DNA from: Lepidonotus clava
Lineage: Eukaryota; Annelida; Polychaeta; Phyllodocida; Polynoidae
Reading direction: 5' to 3'
NCBI GenBank assembly: GCA_936440205.1
Contig: OW387138.1
Coordinates: forward strand, 54,513,526 to 54,577,525
Length of the DNA: 64,000 bases
The notes beneath the pieces were generated by a model. That model was given only the letters and a program-made list of their open reading frames with translations, made no database searches and was not told where the DNA came from. Below, piece after piece: positions 11,013 through 20,626 of this stretch. Position 1 is the stretch's first letter. Each line of letters begins with the position of its first letter. The position numbers were made by a program, and so were the translations under genes.

Positions 11013-12562
11013 TTAATCTTTATCCTCGGCGCAGCACTCGCACAACACCTCAAAGCACATGATGCCGGCAGGCTCGTCCCCCTCGCAGTCGGCGTGGTAG
11101 CACCGGCCGCAGTAATTGCAGACCAAGTACATTCTGAAATATTAAGTAGGCATGTTTAAAATACATTTGTCCAAATTTTGTGGACGAACTAATCGGACCA
11201 CCAACAATTCCAATCTTTAGTAAATGTAGCAACTTGGGCATTTACTTTTAACACTAACATTATAATTCTATGCCCTCGTTACATTTGCCCGGTAGTATCA
11301 TCGAAAGTCATTGCCGTTTTTTATGAAAAAAATAAAAAGGCGTACCTGTAGTTGCCATCCAAGAATATGGCCTGTGGTTGTGAAGCGTCTTCGTCTTGCG
11401 CAAATGTTTCCATTGCCATCCACCTTTGTTCGCTCAAGTACTCCTCCTGCTTCTGAAAAAAATCGTACGGTTAACGTTAAATGTAGCAGACGTCAAGTTT
11501 GACATTATTACATACCAGTGTGTGCTTGGTAAAATCTGCAAATTTCAGAACAATGGTATTGGCGAAATCGTCCCACTCATCAAATCTTTTTTTTTACACA
11601 TATTCCCCTTCCTACGCCTACATGTTTTTTCCCGCTCAGCTTCACCGCGTTAATCCAAATGTACCAACCTGGGTCGGTGCCTCTGAACAGTAGACGCACA
11701 TCCACTCTGACGGGCCGTCCGGGAGCTGCTGTTGGTCGTGCGTCCTGGAAAACAAAATCAAAAATGATGACACCGTCAATCATTTCAACATCGGTGGTCG
11801 AAATTACCAAATCTTCGGCATGTCAATTTGTCTCACCAAATCTCCTTTTCATTTTATAGTGCCAGTGTGATCAATTTGCAATTTTTAAATTGTCAAAAAA
11901 ACGAGCCTGTTATTTAAGCATGTTACATGAATTCGAGCGACGACAACTATGTCCGAATCTGTCCATCGGGTTTTAGACAGTGTGCATTATTTTGCATGAA
12001 GATAGTCACCTCTACCAGATGGTAAGTTCCTTTCGATGCTTGTCGTATTTGAGATCGTTATGCATAGTTACATAATAATTATGTTGTAATCCTGTTACCG
12101 CATCTCTTCCATCCCTGTCTATCAACAGTGTTTAACAATTTTAAACCTACTTTGGGGTGAACAGGGGCGTCCACTCAGTCCATTTGGGTTCCGTCCAGTT
12201 CGTTTCGTTGTCTTCATTGTCGTCCTCTAGCTCGTCCACACGCGGTGTCCATGTCTGGGTACCCTCTTCCTCCTCCAACAGCACTTGAGCGCTGGAATGA
12301 GCCAAAAATCAACCTTTAATGTTTCGAATTGGTTATCTACGTGTCTGTGTAGAAAACGGAAAAAATGGAAAATATGTATCCAACAGCTGTTATCCATACC
12401 CTGATAGCTTTGTTGACAAACACTCTATGGATGCATAATCCCCGCCCCCAAGTCATTCTCCCGCAAAACCTGAAAAAACACTACTTCATTATAGGCAAGT
12501 TATCTTATCAAATGTTGGCAAGTTATCTTATTCACCTACCGGGTTTTCTGCTCGGTCGCCAT
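11013..12562 (-). CDS. Seven-exon gene for a small Cys/His-rich (PHD/RING-like) protein
   Basis: I do not recognise the family. Inferred exons (minus strand): 12540-12562, 12400-12469, 12151-12291, 11669-11744, 11516-11575, 11346-11452, 11013-11133. All have GT donors and AG acceptors. Phases agree at five of six junctions; exon 2 to exon 3 does not fit, so one boundary is misplaced or a small exon is missed. The protein starts MATEQKTR. It has an acidic Trp-rich middle (EEEEGTQTW, WTEPKWTEW), a CVYC pair, then a C-terminal cluster opening CNYCGRCYHADC and ending with CECC before the stop. The Cys/His pattern resembles a PHD or RING finger but does not match one cleanly. A TATA-like box lies about 107 nt upstream. 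It sits 3' of the En/Spm transposase on the same strand and could be element cargo or an unrelated host gene. Confidence 0.55.
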
Positions 12563-12668
12563 TGTTCAAAATGTAGCGCTTGGGTTTAATGTCAGTAATC
12601 TGCTGCGTACATCTTTTATGGTCCTGAGGCTGGCACGGGACTTTGTGTGTGCACGTGGTGGGCACAGC

Positions 12669-12677
12669 CTTATAAAG
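12669..12677 (-). promoter_or_regulatory. TATA box of the Cys-rich gene
   Basis: CTTTATAAG on the minus strand, about 107 nt before the ATG at 12560-12562. Confidence 0.45.
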
Positions 12678-12699
12678 CTGGTGCCCCCCCCCCCTGTCC

Positions 12700-13338
12700 G
12701 CTACCGCTCTACAAGGGGCGATCTAGGTCAGCCGAGCAGTCGGAGCGACCGGTGTCAGGTGTTACATAAGGTGTCGCTCGCGCAGCCCGGGCAGGAGGTG
12801 TCCTGACACCTGACTCAAGAAACCACCCTCAAATGCACACAGCCTCACACCCCCAACCTGTGAAATAACTTCAGAAAATGTACCTCAAAGTCGCACATCC
12901 TGTCACCGTAACCTTGTGAAGTAAATTCCTACCTTCTTTTTTAATGTACTCACATTCTAAGGTTTATGGAGGAATATAATTATTCCTCCTATGAATACAC
13001 TACTTCACGACCAATTTTTATTAAAAAACTTTTGCTTTTGTTGGCAAAATCATCTAAATTGCATAATCCTAACAATGAATACAACACCGGACCAGTGAAT
13101 CAGTGTCCGAAATTAAGCTGCTGCGCCCTGTGCCCGGCGTGCACATTTCCACGGCCAGGTGGGCGATTTTTAAGTTGTACACCTTTTTTATATATGTGCA
13201 CACTTTTCATGGATTTTATCATTCCTATATATCAGGAGGTGCATAGACAAAATTCGGGTGCACAACCTCAGTAATTATGCATACGTTTTCAGCTTAATTT
13301 CAGACACTGCGAGTTCGAGATCTATAGGTGCTCTAGAT
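12700..13338. other. Spacer between Cys-rich gene and transposase
   Basis: No gene seen. A short inverted pair, GTCAGGTGT and ACACCTGAC, lies at about 12754-12815 upstream of the TATA box. Confidence 0.5.
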
Positions 13339-16300
13339 CTACAAAAAGTCGTGGCGCCGAATGGGACAGACGATCATATTTTCTTCTTCAACCACATATC
13401 CAAAATGTCCACTTATCCGCATGACAGGCAGGAACGTTGCCCATGAAGGGTGCTCGAACTTTGCCTTGTGCCACATTGTATAAGGACTAATGTATCTGGA
13501 TGCGACAGTGCTGTGTTGGTACCACTTCACAGCTGCAAACAGATGTTGCCTCTTCTTCCCGGTTGTCCCAAATTCTATGCAATGTTTCATGTAGTGTGTG
13601 GCGATGCACGGGCGCTCCTTGGGGTCATTCTCTTCGTCTTCGTACCAATTGGCCATTAGTCTAGACAACTTTTTACCACTGCTGGACATTTTGCTGGAAT
13701 AAGTCATGGGGCCTTATTTTACGACTTTAGACTGCAGGTAATATGAAGGCATAAATGACTTCTCTACGATCTCCTGTTCTGTGGGGTACATCTTTTGGTA
13801 TGTTTTCATGAGCAGCTCATGAGCGGCAGAGTCGAGCCACTCCTTTTGTTCTCCAAATGTCTCGAAGCCGTCGGGGATACTCCACAGGTTCTCGCACTCC
13901 GCCAAATCTCGCTTATTGGGGATATCGAGTGTTTCCGGGACCGTTGTTGCTTTCTTCTCTCCTTCTCCCAGCTGGCAGTGTTTGCCAAATTTCCCCTCAT
14001 GTTTGGCCGGCATTTCGTTGCACGCCTGACTTACACGACTCATCCAGTGAAACCTCTCAAACAATTGTTTCTCTATCTGGTGATTGTTAGTTGGCACATC
14101 CCCCAAGTAACCATTAAACCGCTCAAAACTGAACAGCCAAGTACTGGGAGCTGGACCGTACTCCCGGAGACAGTCCCTTAAATGGATATGTAGATGCATG
14201 TTTGGGGTAATGAATCGCGACCCGAACTGGACCTGTGTGCTCCTGCAAAAGTACAGTAGTTTCCTGTGTACCCGTTCTATCTCATGTCTTGATGTACATG
14301 GCTTGCACAGAAGTCAACTGGCCTGTACGAAACGCTGCCAGGTTTCAAGCTGATTCTCCGGCAAAAGGCCCTGGAGGCAGTATCCAGACGAGACTGTAAC
14401 CCAATTCTTCCACTCCTTTGCCGTCCACGTCCCAGCGTTCGATTTGATGTTAGTTACCACACAGTCATCCGGTAGTCCCTCTTTAAACTCATCCAGACGA
14501 GCATCAATAGTCAACACCTGATTAGGGGTTAGTACAAACCCCAACGTCAACCCCTCCTCATCTGTCGACCCTTCCTCATTCGGATCCGGAGTTTTCTTCT
14601 TCTTCTTCTTCGATTTCTTCTTCTTCTTCTTTGACCACTCCGGGTCGGTCCACCTCTTCCACATTCGCTTGGCGGTCCCTGAATTCCAAATAATAAAAGC
14701 ACATATGTACAATCGGTATTGAAACCCCAATGAACTTAATAGTCCAAAGGCAAATGCAAGTTTCCATTTCAAACACATTATCGGTGCTAATCATTACTTA
14801 ACGTTAGGTCTTACTTCAACACTTACCCAACAGTACATTATGCATCACATCGATTGAGAGGAACCTGAAAAGATGAATGTAAAGCATCTAAGTAAAAAAA
14901 TATAATATAGTTACTCCTAATGGAAACATTTTTATTAATGTTTATTCAAATTTCAAATTCAAATTTTTATTAATTTGGTATATTGCTGTGTAAGTTTGGC
15001 CTTTAAATTTGTTCGGCCTGGAGATTATACTTACTTGATGGGATTGAAGTAGGGCAATTCCATGAGGACACAGTAACGAGCTCCATACTGTTTCTCAAGT
15101 GCACTTCTCTCTCTCGGGGTGGATGCAGCTCTAATCTCCCTCACTCTCTCCTTGTGTTGGTCCAGAGTACGAGGAGTCCAATTCGCCAAGTTGAATCCTC
15201 CACGGTTTGAATTCTTGAATTCCTTCAGACATTTTGAACAACCCATGATAGCATTAGGTAGCAGGAAACCGCAGGTCTTCCTTCCTGCAGGGAGGTCTGC
15301 AGCAGCGTTCAAAAGTGCCAACTTAACGGTCTTGCCCCTTGGGTAATCGTTGGTTATAAGCCTTTTCCCCCTATTCCAGAATTCCTTGAGTTCGACGACT
15401 AGGGGCCGCAGGAAACTGGTAAGGTCGGCGGGTTCTTTAGTGAAGTTTGGAATTATACCGAATAGTATGACGTTCTCAAGTCTGGACCATTCATTTCTGG
15501 GTAGGTTAAGAACCGTTAGGTAAATGCCCCCTACTGACATTGAACATTTCCGAGAGAATGGTTGAAACCAATCGATATTCATCTGAAGAGCCAAGTTGTT
15601 TTCATTATCAAGAAAACCATCATTCTCCCTGTAAAAATCTTGCCATACCGAACCGTCGTAGATGTCAGCAAACACTCTGTTAGGTATCCTCCTGCCCTTC
15701 CACTCTCTACATTTCAGCTCAAAACCTGGAGGTTTCATCATAACCTGCAAACTCTTCTCGAGCGACTGGTAACAGAATGTCTTAATTGGAAGGAAGGCAA
15801 TTTTCCCACTAATCCTGGCCTCATAAAACAATTTGCAGTTGCAACGTCTTAAATCATAACCCACTGTCCTGCACCTACTGGGTTGCTGATTACCATGAAC
15901 ATCCGTGTAAAAGCCTCGCACACGCTGAGTGGTGGACAACGCATAACGCGACAACGCATAACACTTCGGGCAGCATACACTCGTAGAGTAATTAGTCAAC
16001 GTTAGGTCTGTACCCAACCATTTGTACATCATTTTAGGGAATACTGCCTCCGTGGCTTGTGAAACCTGGTCATTACCTGCTACCGTCAATAATTCACAAA
16101 TGAAGCACATGACTTTAGCCATTTGCATATCACTGGTGAATCTGCCAATGCAAAAGAAAGAACAGAACCCATGAAAATAGGCTTTGGATATTCTTATTAG
16201 TGGCACCAAGAGCAACCCTTGACAATGGGCTAGGAAGACCGTAACCGACACCGAAAACTTTTAAATGACGAATGGCCTTGTTGCGAATCTTGTCTGCCTC

Positions 16301-17240
16301 TGGATCAAGGTTATCATTTTCCTCAGATTCTTGGGAATTATCCATCAGACGGAAATAGTCATCAATATCATCACCTGACTCTTGATCGGCTTCCATGGGT
16401 ACTGCCTCTTCAACAGGCTGATTGCCACCCACAGCCTGATTGTCTGCTTCTGCCGGATTCCCAACTTCACCCTGCAATTGATTAGCAGCTGCAGTTTCAA
16501 CCCGAATACCAGCTTCAACCTGGATACCACCTTCAGCCTGAATACCCGCTTCAACCTGGTTACCTGCCTCAGCCTGAATACCCGCTTCAGCCTAGTTACC
16601 TGCCTCAGCCTGAATACCTGCTTCGGCCTCAAGACCCACTTCTGCCTGATTGCCAGCGTGTTGAGGTATACCAAAGTCCGGTGGTTCTGCAAGACACATG
16701 TACAAGAATAAATGTACAGTAGGGTTGCAGAGTACTAACGATGTCCCACCCAATGTTTTTTCTCTGAATGAGAAGTTATGATAGAAAGATGGAGGGAGGT
16801 ATATCCCGGGCATGACCCTTTATCTGTTGTGGAACCACGTGGCTATAGACGCCGGCACGTGCATATATATAACGTCCATTTTTGAGTAATTCATTATTTG
16901 AACAATTGTTTAATTGTTAAGAAAAGTTTTAGGCTGCCGATAATTTTATAAACACTATATAAACTGATTATTAAGATTATAAAAGTTATTGGAAAATAAT
17001 ATTGATGCGCGCAAGCTAGCTAGGAAGGTTTTGAACGATATCAATTTCAGGCGCATGTGCCGGTATCGTAGTTATACTAGTGATCTGGTACTCACCATGC
17101 TCCGTACGATGATTCCTGTTATATGTACTTAGTGAAAATGGAAGTTTGCATGTATTGCACCATCGGTTTTGGCTAGTGTCCATATTTCTTCTGGCTGGTG
17201 CCTGGTACCTGTTCAGACCCCTGAAACCCAACGAGGCCAT
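13339..17240 (-). pseudogene. En/Spm (CACTA) tnp2-type transposase gene, intron-bearing, decayed
   Basis: Exons on the minus strand: 17096-17240, one ending at 16686 and running left, a main exon to 15035, 14827-14864, and 14678 leftward to 13339. Exon 1 encodes a C2H2-like finger (CNTCKLPFSLSTYNRNHRTEH). The main exon carries the tnp2 core, with DIYDGSVWQDF, the MNIDWFQPF acidic motif and NVILFGIIPNF. The 38-nt exon carries FLSIDVMHNVLLG, the conserved D/H block. The last exon has a poly-Lys tract and SFERFNGYLGDV, typical of the tnp2 C-terminus. Intron phases agree where checked. The gene is damaged: in-frame stops at about 16590, 14314-14316 and 13714-13716, and a frame change near 16.2 kb. 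A Glu/Ala/Gly repeat region (16500-16660) is made of 21-24 bp units. Transposase would cut and join element ends in the nucleus. No terminal CACTA inverted repeats could be assigned. Confidence 0.85.
14594..14632 (-). repeat. (AAG)n microsatellite inside the transposase, poly-Lys
   Basis: A run of AAG codons encodes two lysine blocks split by one serine. Short and in frame with the transposase. Confidence 0.7.
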
Positions 17241-17297
17241 GGCAAACTTGAGTTAGACAGCAGCACTTGAGGTAGATGAACCTACACCGACCCAAGT

Positions 17298-17307
17298 ATT
17301 TATATAT
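17298..17307 (-). promoter_or_regulatory. TATA box of the transposase gene
   Basis: TATATAAATA on the minus strand, about 58 nt before the ATG at 17240. Confidence 0.55.
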
Positions 17308-17504
17308 GGTACAGACCGACGCCTATGGCACCACCAGCTGAAAGCCGCGAATTGCCGCGACATGCCACAGCCCCGAACCAGGGGAAGCTGCACCCCTAAC
17401 CTCAGCTACACGCGTGAAAGCTGAGAACAGCTGCCACAGTATTACCAGCAGATTACTATAGCCGCCAGCCTGGCCGTCACGGGAGCGCGTTGTCGTGATT
17501 TGTA

Positions 17505-17708
17505 GGGCGCGTGAAGTTTCTTCAGCTTCCCAAACGCATCGTCAGCCATCAGGTCGACTGGTGAGGGCATGTCATCTGCCATTAAAACCTAGGGTCTAAC
17601 CATTTTAAGGGCGCGTGAAGTTTCCTCAGCTTCCGAAACGCATCGTCAGCTGTCAGGTCGACTGGTGAGGGGATTTCACCTGCCTTGAAAACCGAGGGTA
17701 TAACCTTC
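17505..17708. repeat. Two direct tandem copies of a 104-bp unit upstream of transposase
   Basis: Copies at 17505-17608 and 17609-17708 share GGGCGCGTGAAGTTTC, CAGCTTCC, AAACGCATCGTCAGC and CAGGTCGACTGGTGAGG. They lie between two divergent genes. Subterminal repeats bind transposase in CACTA elements, so these may be binding sites; that is inference. Confidence 0.7.
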
Positions 17709-17772
17709 CCGCTACTACTTAGGGCCAGCTGATTTCGATATAGTGCGTTTGGTATACGGATACGTCTATATC

Positions 17773-18681
17773 ATGAGTGTCACCCTTGGTGAGAATCTTC
17801 TTAATTACTTTGGTTATACAAGTCCATGGCCGACTGTCCAACTTCTTCAAAAAATGTAAGACATACGTATTCATTCTGGTGGTCCCCCTTCCTGATTAAT
17901 TAGTATGGCCAGTTTTCTGACTTCTAGGGTGGGACAATATGGCAGTTATAGTCGATTCTGTTTGTTTAAATTGCATGGTAATTTGGAAGGAAGGTGTTTG
18001 TTTAAAGTTGAGATGACAACCTTTATTGTTCCTTTTTTCCTTTTTCAATGATAGCTGCCGCGTACTTGGCCCTTGTATCTTGCATGGAATTGGATCGAGC
18101 TGCAAGTGGTCGATACAGGCCTAGGGTCATTCACAATAAGCCTGGAGTAACCCGGACCCGGTTGGTCAACCTCACTGCTCCAATGACCGTTCACCCTCCA
18201 CCAAAACACGATGCGATGACCGGCCTCACCTTTCATGACACCCTTCAAGCCGTGTTGGACCATACGGTAACTGACACTGGATCTGAAGCCAACCCAGGAG
18301 ACGAAAACATTGCCAACTGTGGTACTTCTCTCTTTGTACACTCTTCTTGTTATCCTCCCAATAGCCATAATTATTGGCATATTGTTTGGTTGCTCAGGAA
18401 TTACTGGCCTGTTCGCAGACGCTCGTTTTCATGTATACTTGCTTGTCTCGGGCAATCACAGTGTATGGCTTAAAATTGGCACTTTCCCTGGACATTTCGG
18501 TGATTTTATCTTTCAAACAGACTGTCCAATTACTCTGACTAAAGCCGAAAATATATGCCTAGGCACACGATACACTTTTAACTGTGTGATCCAAATGACC
18601 GACTGCTATACCGGCACATCGACACGACTGCCCACACATTTAAAGGTTAATAAACTGAAGGACATCATGTTGACAAGATGA
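17773..18681 (+). other. Possible plus-strand membrane-protein gene, divergent from transposase; probably decayed
   Basis: Function unknown. A short first exon (17773-17788, starting MSVT) ends at a GTGAG donor, and an acceptor lies at 18054. Coding-like text follows to about 18681. It includes a long hydrophobic segment (about 18325-18400, VVLLSLYTLLVILP) and, after it, a compact domain with TFPGHFGDFIFQ and a late LPTHLKVNK stretch. That domain resembles the plus-strand gene at 24.2 kb and, more weakly, the post-membrane region of some retroelement envelope proteins. Reading frames are not consistent along the locus, so it is either spliced in a way I cannot resolve or broken. It starts head to head with the transposase gene, 533 bp away. 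Confidence 0.35.
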
Positions 18682-20626
18682 CTAAGGACATTATACGCTA
18701 CAAGTTGGTTACCATGGGAATAGGCATAGGAGAGCCTGTTCTTTTGGGGAAATACCGGCCCGGTGAGCTTGCAATTAGTACTTCGACTTAAGCCGTGTTG
18801 ACCTTGATTAAGTCTTCTGTGAAAAATGTTTTATTTGTGTGTTTTAATAGCAATATGCTGCCGAGCATGCGTGCAATCGATACAAGTGTGATGGTCATGA
18901 ATTGAATTTGTAGCTAAATAAAATTTGGGTGTTGGAAAGAGCAGTATGACAGTGACAAGAGTGCTTTTATTCTGGTTCGGGATAGGGTCAACCCCTTATG
19001 TAATAACTTAGGGGCCTGAGGCTTAGAGGCTAAACTAGTTCTGCAACCTAAACTAGTGGTGCAATTAAATCTGGTGAACGCCATAATCTCGCGATCGGGT
19101 TGTAACCGAGATTATGGCATTCACCAGAATATAATTGCACCCACCACTAGTTTAGGTTGTATATAGCTGTATATATACAGCTGTCGAATTTCGAAAAAAA
19201 ATTCGTTCTGAACTAAATTCAAAAATCTGTTTTTCAATTACATTTTTGGAGCTAATTAAGCTATCGTCCCTGAATAAATCTCGACACCGAAATCGACTTG
19301 TTCGTTTTATAAATTATTAATTTTGCTATCACGCAGAGGCTCCAAGTTACCAAGACAGAAATCCAGGAGAACTCCCTCTTTAAAGGGTGACAATATGCGG
19401 GAGGTTTCTATCCTCTGACAGAAAGAATAGGTGTGATACAAATCCTAGAAAGTATTTCAGGTTCATCAGGAGACTTGGAGCCTATGATCACGTGTAAATT
19501 GTTATAGGTGCTACTGGCAGAGATGTATTTGATCCGAATAAAATTTCAGAAAAATTACTTTTCAAACTAACTGCATGAAATATAACTAAAAATGATCCAC
19601 TAGAAAAGAAGTCGTCATCTTTCGCACACAAGGTAGTACAACCTGAGTGCAGTATGTCAGGAATCGCTCTAGCCCGACTCTCAGAAGAAAGAAAAGGATG
19701 TGATCCATAGAGAAAGGATTACTAAAAGACATTTTTTTGTGAAAGGACAAAACTTAAAAGTTAAATGAAGTTTCTGAGGGTGAGAAATTAACTTGCGACA
19801 GGTCGGTTGGACACTGGTCTGCTAAACCCATGAAGGTTCTACAATTATAAAGGAAGACACAAAAAAAGACTTCAACGTTTTCTTTTATATTCATTCCAAG
19901 GCCAATGGATTGCAGTAAGACTCTTTGTCCGCGGACGTTAACTATCCACACTGCCTTGGCTTGATTACACTTCTTTTCAGCAGAGAACCTTAACATGAAA
20001 TCAATGTGGATTTATCTAAGGACAGTTCTTAAAACAGGCTTCATGTAAAAATTACTTTTTGTTCACTGAGAAATAAGTATGAAGAGATCATGTTTGCATC
20101 ATTTAAAAAATCTTATATCGAGCTTATGTTTGTTTAAAATACCGTTTTTATGAGTGATTTATGCTATGATTGATCACAGGTGTCATTCCATTGCTCTTCT
20201 AATGGTAGAGATGTTGTACCATAAAAAAAGTGTTGTATTGTACTCGATTTCAAGTTCAAGGTCTATCTTTAAGAAATAGCACGTTCGGGTTTTCAACAAA
20301 ATGACACGTCATTGATATTAAAGGCGTTTCGTATTCGTATATAAAAAGTATTTATAAATTTAAGATTCACTAATTACAAGGAACTCGATAACGCAGACGG
20401 TTTTAGACTAAGAACAGTTTTAGGCTACGAATATATCTATATAAATACTTTCCTGCTTAGCGAGCGTGCCGCAAAGCTATGGAAGATTGAAGTGAAAACA
20501 AGAAGCACAAAGTTCTTTTCATAAAAGTTTATATAACGACTATTCAATTAAACGTAGTGTAAACAAAGTACAATGACATAACATATTTACAATAAAAATG
20601 GTGTCGGGTAGTCTCTAGATCTGGTT
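18682..20626. other. Gene-free stretch with one palindrome
   Basis: No supported coding frame. It holds the foldback at 19044-19159. The rest is AT-rich and unassigned. Confidence 0.5.
19044..19159. repeat. Foldback palindrome, about 50-bp arms, 15-bp loop
   Basis: The left arm 19044-19091 and right arm 19107-19159 are reverse complements with few mismatches. The outer ends read CAACCTAAACTAGTGGTGCA. No target duplication is obvious. It is probably a MITE-like unit. Confidence 0.75.

Noticed and set aside
13002-17744. CACTA-like ends (CACTACTTC at 13002 and TATAGTG at 17744) as termini of the En/Spm element
   Set aside because: The ends match poorly beyond five bases and the flanking triplets differ, so no target duplication supports them.
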